A stretch of DNA of 64,000 nt, from the NCBI RefSeq assembly GCF_027947575.1, contig NZ_CP116256.1:4836001-4900000 (forward strand). The letters run 5' to 3'. Positions 53,780-62,900 of this stretch are shown here, in pieces. The notes beneath the pieces were generated by a model. The model worked only from the letters and a program-made list of their open reading frames with translations. It searched no databases and was not told where the DNA came from. The position numbers and the translations under genes are program-made. Position 1 is the stretch's first letter. Each line of letters begins with the position of its first letter. The DNA is from Streptomyces rubrogriseus (GTDB lineage Bacteria > Actinomycetota > Actinomycetes > Streptomycetales > Streptomycetaceae).

Positions 53780-54355
53780 GTGGCGATGTGGGACAAGATC
53801 AAGGACCAGGCCAAGACCTTCCAGCAGTCCCAGGGCACTCGGGGAGCGAGCGGATCCGGCCAGGGCTCGCACGGACCCGCGGGGGGCGGCAGGTCGGGCT
53901 CGTCCTCCGGCGGTTCCAAGGCCCAGCTGATCGGGATGTTCAAGTCCCAGCTCGCCTCGGCCAAGAACGAGCTGAAGAGCGGCGCCTACCGGGACGCCAG
54001 CATGGCCATGTGCGCGCTGGTCGCCGCCGCGGACGGCCGGGTGGAGCCGGCCGAGCGGCAGCGCGTGGAGGAGCTGATCGTCTCCAACGAGGTGCTGCAG
54101 AACTTCCCGGCGGACCAGCTCCGCCAGCGGTTCAACCAGCACGTGGACCGGCTCCTCGCCAACTTCGAGCAGGGGAAGGCCGAGGCACTCCAGGTCATCG
54201 CCAAGGCCGCCAAGAAGCCCGCGGAGGCCCGTGCGGTCGTGCAGACCGGCATGGTGGTCGCCGGGGCCGACGGATCCTTCGAGCCGTCCGAGCAGTACGC
54301 GATCCGCGAGGCGTGCACCGCGCTGAACATCCCGCCCTCGGAGTTCGGCGTCTGA
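53780..54355 (+). CDS. TerB-family (tellurite-resistance-like) protein
   Basis: 191 residues: an N-terminal amphipathic piece, a Gly/Ser-rich linker (about 18-48), and an all-helical TerB domain (about 60-190) with the conserved acidic motifs VAAADGRVEPAE and VAGADGSFEPSEQ, thought to bind metal. GTG 53780 has GAGG eight bases before it; ATG 53786 is an alternative. Its stop abuts that of the convergent CGNR gene. Confidence 0.88.
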   Translation: MAMWDKIKDQAKTFQQSQGTRGASGSGQGSHGPAGGGRSGSSSGGSKAQLIGMFKSQLASAKNELKSGAYRDASMAMCALVAAADGRVEPAERQRVEELIVSNEVLQNFPADQLRQRFNQHVDRLLANFEQGKAEALQVIAKAAKKPAEARAVVQTGMVVAGADGSFEPSEQYAIREACTALNIPPSEFGV

Positions 54356-54979
54356 TCACCCGTCGGCCCGGCGCCGGTGCGCCGCTACCCGCTCCCGGGT
54401 CGCGCAGCGACGTGAGCAGTAGCGGCGTTCCGGACCGCTGCCCTGGGCGATGAAGACGTTCCGGCAGCTACCGGAGGCGCAGCTCCTGCCGGGTGGGCGT
54501 TGGCGGTCCCAGACCAGGACCGTCAACGCCAGGCAGGACGAGGCCAGGAACCACTCCGGCCAGGGTGCGTCGTCGGCACGGTCGAGGTGCGGGTGCCAAG
54601 GAGTTCCGCCCCCGTGGGACGTCAGGCGCAGGCGCCCCGTGTGTGCGCCGAGGAGGCGGTTCAGGACGTGCGCGGCGGCGTCGGCGGACTCCGCCGCGAA
54701 GACGTCCCGCAGCAGGGCGGCGGCCTCGCGCATCCCCTCCACGTCACGGGCGGTGAGGTCGAGGGGCTCCTTCTCGCCGTAGGCGCGCAGCACCTCGGCG
54801 ACCGCGTCGGGGGCGGGGCCCCCGCCGACCCCGGAAGGGCCCCCGGCGAGCACGTTGACCAGGGCGGCGGTGCGCCGCGCCGTGGACAGTACGGAGTGTC
54901 TCGTGGACCAGTCGGGGTCGTGGACGCCGGCGTCCGCATCGGCGCCGTGAGGAATGGGCACGGGCCGAATGTAACGCAT
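54356..54979 (-). CDS. CGNR zinc-finger transcription factor (DUF1470/ABATE)
   Basis: 207 residues: an N-terminal ABATE-type ligand domain (about 1-155) and a C-terminal zinc finger, CASGSCRNVF followed by RRYCSRRCATRERVAAHR. The fourth-cysteine motif reads CATR rather than CGNR. These proteins are DNA-binding regulators. ATG 54979 lies 39 bp from the start of the divergent MFS gene, and the palindrome GTTAC-CTCC-GTAAC between them is the likely operator. No Shine-Dalgarno is visible. Confidence 0.85.
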   Translation of the reverse strand: MRYIRPVPIPHGADADAGVHDPDWSTRHSVLSTARRTAALVNVLAGGPSGVGGGPAPDAVAEVLRAYGEKEPLDLTARDVEGMREAAALLRDVFAAESADAAAHVLNRLLGAHTGRLRLTSHGGGTPWHPHLDRADDAPWPEWFLASSCLALTVLVWDRQRPPGRSCASGSCRNVFIAQGSGPERRYCSRRCATRERVAAHRRRADG

Positions 54980-54980
54980 A

Positions 54981-55017
54981 TTGCGGAGTTTTGAGTTACC
55001 TCCGTAACGTCTTCCTG
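54981..55017 (+). promoter_or_regulatory. Leaderless promoter and palindrome of MFS gene
   Basis: TTGCGG (54981-54986), 18 bp, TAACGT (55005-55010), 7 bases, GTG 55018. The palindrome GTTAC-CTCC-GTAAC (54995-55008) covers spacer and -10. Another GTAAC lies at 54971 and GTTAC at about 55029. Confidence 0.6.
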
Positions 55018-56181
55018 GTGCCGAAGGGTTACTCACTACGCTTCTATCTGACCGCGGCGACGGCGGCGCGCGCCGGGGACGAGATGTCCGGACCGGCGCT
55101 GCTGCTGGCGGGCCTCGCCGTCACCGGTTCGACGACCGACGCGTCGGCGCTGCTCGCGGGCATCACGGTCTCCGCCGCGGTCGGCGGACCGCTGCTCGGG
55201 GCGCTCCTGGACCGGGCGCGGCGACCGGGTCGCCTGCTGGCGGGCGCGCTCGCCCTGTACGCGGCGGGGCTGCTGGTGATCCTCGCCGGGCTCGGCCGCC
55301 TCCCCATGACCTGCACCCTCCCGCTCGCGGTGCTCACGGGGCTGCTGGGCCCGGCACTGTCGGGCGGCTGGACCGCCCAACTCCCCCACGTGGCGGTGGA
55401 CGCGCGGCTGCCCCGGGCCAACGCCCTGGACGCGATGACCTTCGGCGTGGCGAGCCTGGCCGGTCCGGCCCTGGCCGGGGGTGTGGCCGTACTGCTGGGA
55501 GCCCCCTCGGCGGTCGCGGTCTCCGCGGCCCTGATCACGGCGGCCGTGCCCGCCGCCTGGCGGTTGCCCGCACGCGGCGCCCCGGACCGGGACACCCGGC
55601 CGGCCCCGGTGACCGGCGCCCTCGCCGCCGGGTTCCGGATCGTCCTGCGGCGCCCGCTCCTGGCCCGGGCGACCTTCACCTCGGTCGCCTCCTGCGCCGC
55701 CCAGGGCATGCTGACGGCCTGCGTTCCGCTCCTCGGCGCACAGTGGCTCGGCGCGGCCGGGCACGGCGTTCTGCTGTTCTCCGGCGCGGCGGTGTCCGCC
55801 CTGGCGGCCAACGCCGTCCTCGCACGACGTCCGCTCGCCCTCGCCCCCGACAGGGTCGTCCGGGCGGGAGCCCTGGTCCAGGCGGTCGCGCTGGCGCTGG
55901 CGGCGACGGGCCTGCCGGTGGCGCTGGTGGTCGCCGTGCTTCTCCTCGGCGTCGGCGAGGGCCCCCAGCTCACCGCGCTGTTCGCGGTACGCCACCGGGA
56001 GGCCCCGGAGCATCTGCGGGGCCAGGTCTTCACCACCGGGGCGAGCCTCAAGATCACCGCGTTCGCCCTGGGCGTGGCCGTCGCAGGACCCCTCGCCACG
56101 TGGTCCCTGCCGGGCACGCTGGCGCTGGCGGCGGGGACGGCGGCGGGCGGGGCGCTGGCCCTCGGCCGGGAAAGGGTTTGA
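55018..56181 (+). CDS. MFS transporter
   Basis: 387-residue major facilitator with about twelve helices (GPALLLAGLAVTG at the first). The loop after helix 2 reads GALLDRARRPGRLLAG. Substrate unknown; similar proteins are drug or metabolite exporters. GTG 55018 is preferred over TTG 54991 because a -10 sequence lies 7 bases before it. Probably controlled by the divergent CGNR protein. A phosphotransferase-family remnant follows 24 bp downstream. Confidence 0.88.
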   Translation: MPKGYSLRFYLTAATAARAGDEMSGPALLLAGLAVTGSTTDASALLAGITVSAAVGGPLLGALLDRARRPGRLLAGALALYAAGLLVILAGLGRLPMTCTLPLAVLTGLLGPALSGGWTAQLPHVAVDARLPRANALDAMTFGVASLAGPALAGGVAVLLGAPSAVAVSAALITAAVPAAWRLPARGAPDRDTRPAPVTGALAAGFRIVLRRPLLARATFTSVASCAAQGMLTACVPLLGAQWLGAAGHGVLLFSGAAVSALAANAVLARRPLALAPDRVVRAGALVQAVALALAATGLPVALVVAVLLLGVGEGPQLTALFAVRHREAPEHLRGQVFTTGASLKITAFALGVAVAGPLATWSLPGTLALAAGTAAGGALALGRERV

Positions 56182-56205
56182 CGGCCGTCCGCGTCGAAGG
56201 GTCGG

Positions 56206-57122
56206 ATGAGGGCCATGAGTTCAGGGCAGACGCATCCGGACCGGTGCCGCGTCGACGACCGTCTGGTACGGAGCCTGGTCGACGGGCAGTTCCCGCGCTG
56301 GTCGGGCCTGCCCGTCGAACGCTTCCCCTCCGGCGGCACGGTCAACGCGATGTACCGGCTGGGCGAGGACATGGTCGTACGGCTGCCGCTGATCGCGGGC
56401 GGCGCGGCGGACGTGGCGACGGAGCGGGCGTGGCTGCCGCGGCTGTCGCCCCTGCTGCCCACCGCGGTGCCCGAGGTGCTGGCGGAAGGAGTGCCGGGCG
56501 ACGGGTACCCCTGGCCCTGGTCGGTCTACCGGTGGCTGCCCGGGGAGATCCCCGAGGCGGGAGCGCTGACCGATCCCGTGCGGCTGGCGGAGGATCTGGC
56601 CGCCTTCGTGGCGGCGATGCGCGGCATCTCCCTGCCCGACGCGCCGAAGGCGTACCGCGGTGGACCGCTCACCACGCTCGACACGCCGACGCGGGCCGCG
56701 CTCGACGAACTGCGCGCCCTCCCCGAAGAGGACGTCGACTGCGACGCGCTGACCGCCGTGTGGCAGGACGCGCTGCTCGCGCCGGCTGGGAGGGGCCGCC
56801 CGGTTGGCTGCACGCGGACCTGATGCCGGGCAATCTGCTGGTGAGCGGAGGCAGGCTGTCCGCGGTGATCGACTTCGGCTGCATGGGGGTGGGCGATCCG
56901 GCCTGCGACCTCTTCCCGGCGTGGAATCTGCTGCCGCCCGGCGCGAGGAGGGTCTTCCGCGAGGCGCTCGGCGTGGACGACGCGACCTGGCGGCGCGGCC
57001 GGGGCCGCACCCTGTCCCAGGCTCTGATCGCCCTGCCGTACTACCGCAAGACCAACCCCGCGATGGCGGGCAACGCCCGGCACGTGATCCGGGCGGTACT
57101 GGCGGAGGCGGAGGGCCGCTAG
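56206..57122 (+). pseudogene. Aminoglycoside phosphotransferase family gene with frameshift
   Basis: The first frame (from ATG 56206, GAAGG upstream) gives the N-lobe up to WQDALLAP, then runs to a stop at 56823. The other frame continues without gap as GWEGPPGWLHADLMPGNLLV, with the catalytic HxD and Asn, the IDFGCMGVGDP metal motif, and a C-terminus ending at 57122. Restoring one G in the CCGGC at 56782-56786 reunites about 305 residues of an APH-family kinase. It may be a real frameshift or a sequencing error in a G run. The family phosphorylates aminoglycosides, homoserine or other small molecules. Confidence 0.82.
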
Positions 57123-57155
57123 GGCAGCGCGCCGCCCTCCGCCGGGTCCACCTGC

Positions 57156-58634
57156 CTACGGCGCGATCCCCACACCCTCGATCCTGCTCCACGCCCGCTC
57201 CTGCGCGGCCGTCATGGCGGGCCAGGCAAGACCGCCCGGCCGGGGCCGCACCCGGGCGGCGTACGGAGCGGGATGGAAGCCGGGGTCGTAGAGACAACCC
57301 TCCGCGTACCTGGCGTCGAAGGCGGGACAGGAGTCGGCGATCGAGCGCGGGCTCGGCCTGCGGCCGGTGCGCACCCAGGAGTCCAGCGCGGAGATCGAGG
57401 TGGCGTACTCGGAGTCGCTCAGGGAGCTGTGCTCGTGTTCCCGTGTGAAGGTCTGGACGAGGTTCCGGTCCCGGCCGGCACCGCGGAGGGTGGCGCGGTA
57501 GGCCGCCTCGTGCTCCACGAACGCCGTCGGGTCGTCGATGGCGTGCAGGGTGAGGACGGGCAGGGAGACCCGGCCGGTGAGGTCGCTGTCCCAGGACAGG
57601 TCGCGCCGTGCGGTGGGGTCGACCGAGAAGCGCTCGACGCCCGCGTTCAGCGCCTTGTCGTCGTGCGAACCCGAGTAGCGCACTCCCCGGTTGCTCCAGG
57701 GGTTCCGCCCGCCGAGCCGGTTGGTCACGATGTCCCGGAACGTGAAGGTGGCGAACCGCAGATGGGATTCCAGGGTGCGCTCGGGGATGCCGGTGACGGC
57801 GAGGATGTCGTCGAGGTTGCGCTGCTGCGCCCGGGTCCGGTCCGCCGGTTCGGAGGCGTAGCCCGTGCACTCCTGGAGCCGGGCGCGCAGCCCCGCGGTC
57901 GTCATCGTGGAGCCGGGACGCAGGCCCTGCCACAGCGGGTACTGCGGCTCGGTGGGGCGCGGGTGGTTGTGGCAGTAGTACTGGTAGACCACCCGCAGGT
58001 CCACGCGGTAGTCGTAGCCGCGCGAACCGCCGCCTAGCACGCCGTTGGTCAGCAGCACACCGTCGTAGGCGCCGGGGCGCCGGCCGTAGGTCTCGGCGAC
58101 CTTGGCGGCGACGTTCCCGCCCCAGGACTGGCCGTGCAGGTAGGTGTGTTCGGGCCGGCCGAACCGGTCGGTGAACAGGCGGCGCACGTTGTCGGTGTCG
58201 GCGGCCGCCATGCGGGCCCCGTAGCCGCCGCGCCGGTAGGAGGAGGCGGCCCAGGCGTATCCCTGGTCGACCATCACCGCCCAGCGTTCCAGGTCCTCGG
58301 TGCTGCGTGCGGGGTCCGAGGCGTCGCCGAGGTCGGGGCCGCCGTGCGCGTGCACGACGAGGGAGCCGTTCCAGCGGTGGGGCACGGCCATCGTGTAGTA
58401 GGCGCCGTCCGCGTCCTGGCCGGTGTAGCAGGTGGCCTTTTCCGCGAGGGCGGGCGGGCAGTCGGCGACCGACGGCTGTCCGGCCGTGGGCTCTCCGGCC
58501 TCCCGGGCGGGGGCGGCGGAGACGTTGCCGAGGGTGCCGAGGAAGACGGCGGCGAGCGCGGCGGCCACCACCGCCGGGCGGCTTCTGCGGTGGGTGGGCC
58601 GGGTGTCGTGCGCGGGAGCGGGGGGTGTGGTCAA
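57156..58634 (-). CDS. Secreted alpha/beta hydrolase
   Basis: 492 residues with a signal peptide (about 20-42, ending near VSAAPA). The nucleophile elbow is HGQSWGGNVAA, with the oxyanion motif VVHAHGGPDLG upstream. The acid and histidine are likely in HAIDDPTAF and EHEHSS. Resembles secreted peptidase or esterase members of the superfamily. The start is TTG 58634, supported by GGAG seven bases upstream. Divergent from the alginate-lyase-like gene. Confidence 0.85.
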   Translation of the reverse strand: MTTPPAPAHDTRPTHRRSRPAVVAAALAAVFLGTLGNVSAAPAREAGEPTAGQPSVADCPPALAEKATCYTGQDADGAYYTMAVPHRWNGSLVVHAHGGPDLGDASDPARSTEDLERWAVMVDQGYAWAASSYRRGGYGARMAAADTDNVRRLFTDRFGRPEHTYLHGQSWGGNVAAKVAETYGRRPGAYDGVLLTNGVLGGGSRGYDYRVDLRVVYQYYCHNHPRPTEPQYPLWQGLRPGSTMTTAGLRARLQECTGYASEPADRTRAQQRNLDDILAVTGIPERTLESHLRFATFTFRDIVTNRLGGRNPWSNRGVRYSGSHDDKALNAGVERFSVDPTARRDLSWDSDLTGRVSLPVLTLHAIDDPTAFVEHEAAYRATLRGAGRDRNLVQTFTREHEHSSLSDSEYATSISALDSWVRTGRRPSPRSIADSCPAFDARYAEGCLYDPGFHPAPYAARVRPRPGGLAWPAMTAAQERAWSRIEGVGIAP

Positions 58635-58795
58635 GGTGCGGCTCCTGTACGTGCTGCTGCGGGCCGGCGCGAAGTTGCGCTGCGAGCGGGGATGTTAGGA
58701 ATCCCCCCGATCCGGAGCCACCCCTTCGGCCGTTGCGTTCATAGTGTTCGCCGAGCCGCGCTCGCCCGGAACTCCGCGCGTTCCTGCGTGGCCTC

Positions 58796-58863
58796 TTGAC
58801 GCCCCATTGGTCTCTACCTATCGTCACCGCCCAGTCGAACGTTCAGAACAACACTCAACGTTC
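58796..58863 (+). promoter_or_regulatory. Promoter and paired AACGTTC elements of lyase gene
   Basis: TTGACG (58796-58801), 17 bp, TATCGT (58819-58824). Just past the expected start lie GAACGTTCA (58837) and AACGTTCA (58857), 20 bp apart, as for a dimeric repressor binding two turns apart. The rest of the 256-bp divergent gap shows nothing clear. Confidence 0.6.
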
Positions 58864-58890
58864 ACATACACGAACGGATGGACCCCCCAC

Positions 58891-60108
58891 ATGTCCTCTG
58901 CTCCCCCGCGCCGGCACCGCAGATCCCGCGCCGTCCTCCTCGCCACCCTCACCGCCGCGCTCACCGGCGCCCTGTTGACCGGGCCCGGCTCGGCCATCCC
59001 CCGCGCGGACGCCGCACCGGCCGCGTTCACGCACCCCGGAGTCACCGTCTCCCAGGGTCAACTCGACTTCGCCCGCGCCAAGGTCGACGCCGGGGCCCAG
59101 CCCTGGAAGGGCGCCTTCGACCAGATGATGGCGAGCCGGTACGCCGACCTGAACCGCACCCCGAAGCCCCGCGCGGTGGTCGAGTGCGGTTCCTACTCCA
59201 ACCCGAACTACGGCTGCACCGACGAGCGCGAGGACGCGATCGCGGCCTACACCAACGCGCTGGCCTGGTACTTCACTCGGGACGAGAGGTACGCTCGCAA
59301 GTCCATCGAGCTGATGGACGCCTGGTCCGCCGTGCTCCGGGACCACACCAACAGCAACGCGCCGCTGCAGACCGGGTGGGCCGGGTCCTCCTGGCCCAAG
59401 GCCGCCGAGATCATCAAGTACACGTACGGCGGCACCTGGGCGAACTCCGGCCGCTTCGCCACCATGCTCCGCGACGTCTACCTGCCCGAGATCATCAACG
59501 GCTCCAACTCCAACGGCAACTGGGAGCTGACGATGACGGAGGCCGCCGTCGGCATCTCCGTCTTCCTGGAGGACAAGGCCTCCTACGACAAGGCCATGGC
59601 CAGGTTCCGCACCCGCACGGCCGCGTACGTGTACCTGAACTCCGACGGAGAGCTGCCGAAGACCGTGCCGAGCCAGCACCTCGACACCCGGGACAAGATC
59701 GTCAAGTACTGGCAGGGCCAGTCCACCTTCGTCACCGGCCTCACCCAGGAGACCTGCCGGGACTTCACCCACACCGGGTACGGCATCTCGTCCGTCTCGC
59801 ACGTCGCCGAGACCAGCCGGATCCAGGGCCAGGACCTGTACGGCACCGACGTCGGCGAGCGACTGCGGCAGGCGCTCGGCTTCCAGGCCAAGTACCAGCA
59901 GGGCGCCGCCGTGCCGAGCTGGCTGTGCGGGGGCGAGGTGGATCTCGGCCTGGGCCCGGTGACCGAGGTCGGCTACAACGCCCTGCACAACCGCCTCGGG
60001 TTCGCCATGACCAACACCCAGGCCCTGACCGAGCGCACCCGCCCCTCCGGCACGAACAACCTCTTCGTCGCCTGGGAGACCCTCACCCACGGCGACAACC
60101 CCGCGTAG
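58891..60108 (+). CDS. Secreted alginate-lyase-family protein
   Basis: 405 residues with a Tat/Sec-like signal (RRHRRSRAVLLATLTAALTG, cleavage near ADAAP about 43). The rest is an (alpha/alpha) toroid of the alginate_lyase family; candidate active-site residues are in TGWAGSSWPKAAEIIKYTYG, NSNGNWELTMTEAAVG (Asn, His-type pocket) and DFTHTGYGI (His and Tyr). It probably cleaves a uronic-acid-containing polysaccharide outside the cell, though not necessarily alginate. The start ATG 58891 avoids a 49-residue upstream extension that overlaps the promoter. Confidence 0.88.
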   Translation: MSSAPPRRHRRSRAVLLATLTAALTGALLTGPGSAIPRADAAPAAFTHPGVTVSQGQLDFARAKVDAGAQPWKGAFDQMMASRYADLNRTPKPRAVVECGSYSNPNYGCTDEREDAIAAYTNALAWYFTRDERYARKSIELMDAWSAVLRDHTNSNAPLQTGWAGSSWPKAAEIIKYTYGGTWANSGRFATMLRDVYLPEIINGSNSNGNWELTMTEAAVGISVFLEDKASYDKAMARFRTRTAAYVYLNSDGELPKTVPSQHLDTRDKIVKYWQGQSTFVTGLTQETCRDFTHTGYGISSVSHVAETSRIQGQDLYGTDVGERLRQALGFQAKYQQGAAVPSWLCGGEVDLGLGPVTEVGYNALHNRLGFAMTNTQALTERTRPSGTNNLFVAWETLTHGDNPA

Positions 60109-60136
60109 GGCCTGTCTGACGCGGGCCGACGCCCGG

Positions 60137-61243
60137 TCAGCTGTCGTAGTCCACGGTCAGCTTCTCGGAGACCGGGTACGACTGGCAGGTCAGGACGTAG
60201 CCCGCGTCGACCTCGGCGGTTTCCAGCGCGTAGTTGCGGCGCATGTCGACACTGCCGTCGGTGACCAGGGCCCGGCAGGTCCCGCAGACCCCGCCCTTGC
60301 AGGCGAAGGGCAGGTCGGGGCGGGTCTGCTGGGCCCCGTCGAGCACCGACCGCTCCCGGGAGAGCGAGGCGGTCGTCGAGCGGCCGTCCAGGGTGATGGT
60401 GACCTCGCTGACGGGTCCTTCGGGGCCGCTCTCCTCGTGGCGCACCTCCCGCACGGGCTCGTCGTCGGCGTAGAACAGCTCCCGGTGGACGCGCTCCGCC
60501 GGGACGCCGAGGCCGGCCAGGACCTGCTGGGCGTCGGCCACCATGCCCTGCGGTCCGCACAGCCACCAGTGATCTGCCCGCTCCACGTCCACCAGGGAGC
60601 CGACGAGCGCCGCGAGCCGTCCGGCGTCCAGGCGGCCGGAGAGCACCTCGGCCTCGCGGGGCTCGCGGGAGAGCACGTGGGCGAGGTGGAAGCGGGTCGG
60701 GTGGAGGTCCTTCAGGTCGGCCAGCTCGTCGGCGAACATCACCGTGTCCGTGCGGCGGTTGCCGTAGAAGAGGGTGACGGTGGAGCGGTCGTCGGCGGCG
60801 AGCACCGACTCGGCGATGGAGACCATGGGCGTGATGCCCGAACCGGCCGCGACCAGGACGTGGTGGCCGGGGGTGGTCAGGTCGGGCGTGAAGAGGCCGG
60901 TGGGCGCCATCACCTCGACGGTGTCGCCCGGACGCACCTCGTCGACCAGCCACGCCGAGAACAGTCCGCCCGGCACCACGCGGACCCCGATGCGCGGCGC
61001 CGAACCGGCCGGTGCGCAGATCGAGTAGGAGCGGCGCTCGTCCCGGCCGTCCACCTCGCGCCGCAGGGTGAGCGACTGGCCGGGCGCGAAGACGAACTCC
61101 CCGGCCAGCTCGTCGGGGATCTCGAAACTCACGGCCGCCGCGTCCGCGCACAGCCGCTCGACGGCCGCGACGCGCAGACGGTGGAAGGCGGGCCGGCGGC
61201 GGGTGCGCACCGGGGCCGCCGGGACGGGGGCGGTCGGGGCCAT
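60137..61243 (-). CDS. paaE: Phenylacetyl-CoA epoxidase reductase PaaE
   Basis: 368-residue electron donor of the phenylacetyl-CoA 1,2-epoxidase. A ferredoxin-NADP-reductase module (FAD motif RRSYSICAP, NAD-binding GSGITPMVSI and CGPQGMV) is fused to a C-terminal plant-type [2Fe-2S] ferredoxin with CKGGVCGTC and a final CQSYP cysteine. The ATG at 61243 shares one base with the paaD stop. Last gene of the operon in this direction. Confidence 0.97.
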   Translation of the reverse strand: MAPTAPVPAAPVRTRRRPAFHRLRVAAVERLCADAAAVSFEIPDELAGEFVFAPGQSLTLRREVDGRDERRSYSICAPAGSAPRIGVRVVPGGLFSAWLVDEVRPGDTVEVMAPTGLFTPDLTTPGHHVLVAAGSGITPMVSIAESVLAADDRSTVTLFYGNRRTDTVMFADELADLKDLHPTRFHLAHVLSREPREAEVLSGRLDAGRLAALVGSLVDVERADHWWLCGPQGMVADAQQVLAGLGVPAERVHRELFYADDEPVREVRHEESGPEGPVSEVTITLDGRSTTASLSRERSVLDGAQQTRPDLPFACKGGVCGTCRALVTDGSVDMRRNYALETAEVDAGYVLTCQSYPVSEKLTVDYDS

Positions 61244-61758
61244 CAGATCTCCTTGACGTACTCGAACGGCTCGCGGCAGGCCCGGCAGCGCCACAGCGCC
61301 TTGCAGGACGTGGCGGCGAAGCGGGAGGTCTCCTCGGTGTCCACCGAGCCGCAGCGGGGACAGGGCACCGCGGGCCGGGTGGGCGACAGCACCAGGGAGA
61401 CCGGGCCGCGGGGCGCGGCGCCGGGCGGGGCGATCCCGTGCTCGGCGAGCTTGCCGCGGCCGGACTCGGTGATCCAGTCGCTGGTCCACGGCGGGTCCAG
61501 GACGGTGCGGATCTCCACGCGCGGGTAGCCCGCCGCGCGCAGCCGCGCGGCGACGTCCGCCCGCATCTCGGCCATGGCCGGGCAGCCCGAGTAGGTGGGG
61601 GTCAGGCTGGCGACCACGGTGCCGTCCCCGTCCACCTCGACGTCGCGCAGCACGCCGAGGTCGGCGAGGGTCAGCATGGGCAGCTCGGGGTCGGGCACCT
61701 GCTCGGCGACGTGCCGGGCGCGGCGCGCGTCCAGGAGTGCGGGGTCCCGGCTCACCAT
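61243..61758 (-). CDS. paaD: Phenylacetate degradation protein PaaD
   Basis: 171 residues: an N-terminal MIP18/DUF59-type domain (LADLGVLRDVEV, PTYSGCPAM) and a C-terminal zinc-ribbon-like segment (CPRCGS then CRAC). Thought to mature the iron-sulphur cluster of the epoxidase complex. ATG 61758 overlaps the end of paaC by seven bases; GTG 61755 is an alternative. Confidence 0.95.
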   Translation of the reverse strand: MVSRDPALLDARRARHVAEQVPDPELPMLTLADLGVLRDVEVDGDGTVVASLTPTYSGCPAMAEMRADVAARLRAAGYPRVEIRTVLDPPWTSDWITESGRGKLAEHGIAPPGAAPRGPVSLVLSPTRPAVPCPRCGSVDTEETSRFAATSCKALWRCRACREPFEYVKEI

Positions 61759-62579
61759 GTCGCCCCCGGGTGGGCGCGGGCGACGCCCTGCAGCTCGGTC
61801 AGGAGCGGCGCCAGGTGTTCGGTGTGCTCGCCGGCCCGGCCCGAGCCGGGCAGCGGCCGGTACACGGGCAGGGGCAGCCCGGCGGCCTCCGTGACCTGGC
61901 GCAGGTCGTCGGCGACCTCGTCCCGGACGTCGTACGCCGTGTGCAGCTCGCCCAGGTACGGGGCGATCTCGTCCAGTGCGGCGCGCATCCGGCGGTGCGA
62001 CTCGTCGGTGCCGTCGCCCAGGCGCACGCACCACTCGGCGGCGTACTGCCGGTGGTAGGTCAGCTCCTTGACGCCCTTGGCGGCGACCGCCGCGAGCACC
62101 GGGTCGGGGTGTGTCTCCAGCCGCCGGAAGTGGGCCAGGCGCCAGCTGGAGAGGACCAGCAGCCGCACGACGGCGAACGCGAAGTCGCCGCCCGGGAGTT
62201 CGGCCAGGCGGACGTTGCGGAAGTCGCCGGCGTCGCGAAAGTAGGCGTACGCGTCCTCGCCGCGGCCGGTGCCGTCGGCCTGACCGGCGCGCGAGTAGAG
62301 CAGGCGGGCCTGGCCGAGGAGGTCGAGGCCGATGTTGGCCAGCGCCACCTCCTCCTCCAGCTCGGGCGCGCGGGTGACCCACTCGGCGAGCCGCTGGGCG
62401 CTGACCAGGGCGTCGTCGGCGAGCGCGACGCACTCGGCGGCCAGCGCTGCGGCGTCGACGCCCTCGGGCACGGTGGTGTCGACGCCGTGCAGCGGGTCCT
62501 CGAAGCCGGTGCCGTAGGCCCAGCGGGTGTCGTCCTCGTGCCCCTCGGCCAGGGTGAGGTAGACGTGGTCGTCACTCAT
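61752..62579 (-). CDS. paaC: Phenylacetyl-CoA epoxidase subunit PaaC
   Basis: 275-residue structural ferritin-like subunit that pairs with PaaA. Opening helices ALVSAQRLAEWVTRAPELEEEVALANIGLDLLGQ (shown in part in databases as a PaaC hallmark) and VKELTYHRQYAAEW are typical. It stabilises the catalytic subunit and helps bind CoA. It starts nine bases after paaB. Confidence 0.96.
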   Translation of the reverse strand: MSDDHVYLTLAEGHEDDTRWAYGTGFEDPLHGVDTTVPEGVDAAALAAECVALADDALVSAQRLAEWVTRAPELEEEVALANIGLDLLGQARLLYSRAGQADGTGRGEDAYAYFRDAGDFRNVRLAELPGGDFAFAVVRLLVLSSWRLAHFRRLETHPDPVLAAVAAKGVKELTYHRQYAAEWCVRLGDGTDESHRRMRAALDEIAPYLGELHTAYDVRDEVADDLRQVTEAAGLPLPVYRPLPGSGRAGEHTEHLAPLLTELQGVARAHPGATW

Positions 62580-62588
62580 GCCCTGCTC

Positions 62589-62900
62589 CTAGATGTGCGG
62601 GACGTCGTCGGGGATGTCGTAGAAGGTCGGGTGGCGGTAGACCTTGTCGGCGCTGGGGGCGAAGAAGGGGTCCTTCTCGTCGCGGGTGGAGGCGGTGATG
62701 TGCTCGGAGCGCACCACCCAGATGCTCACGCCCTCGTTGCGCCGGGTGTAGAGGTCGCGGGCGTGGGTGAGCGCCATGGCGTCGTCGGCGGCGTGCAGCG
62801 AGCCGACGTGGACGTGGTTGAGGCCGCGCTTGCCGCGCACGAACACCTCGTACAGCGGCCAGCCCCGCCTGTCGGGCTTCCGGGCCGTCTCGGGGGTCAT
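62589..62900 (-). CDS. paaB: Phenylacetyl-CoA epoxidase subunit PaaB
   Basis: 103-residue small subunit with the family opening [20 protein letters not shown] and the ending [15 protein letters not shown]. It links PaaAC heterodimers in the multicomponent oxygenase. The ATG overlaps the paaA stop by four bases (ATGA). Confidence 0.97.
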   Translation of the reverse strand: MTPETARKPDRRGWPLYEVFVRGKRGLNHVHVGSLHAADDAMALTHARDLYTRRNEGVSIWVVRSEHITASTRDEKDPFFAPSADKVYRHPTFYDIPDDVPHI

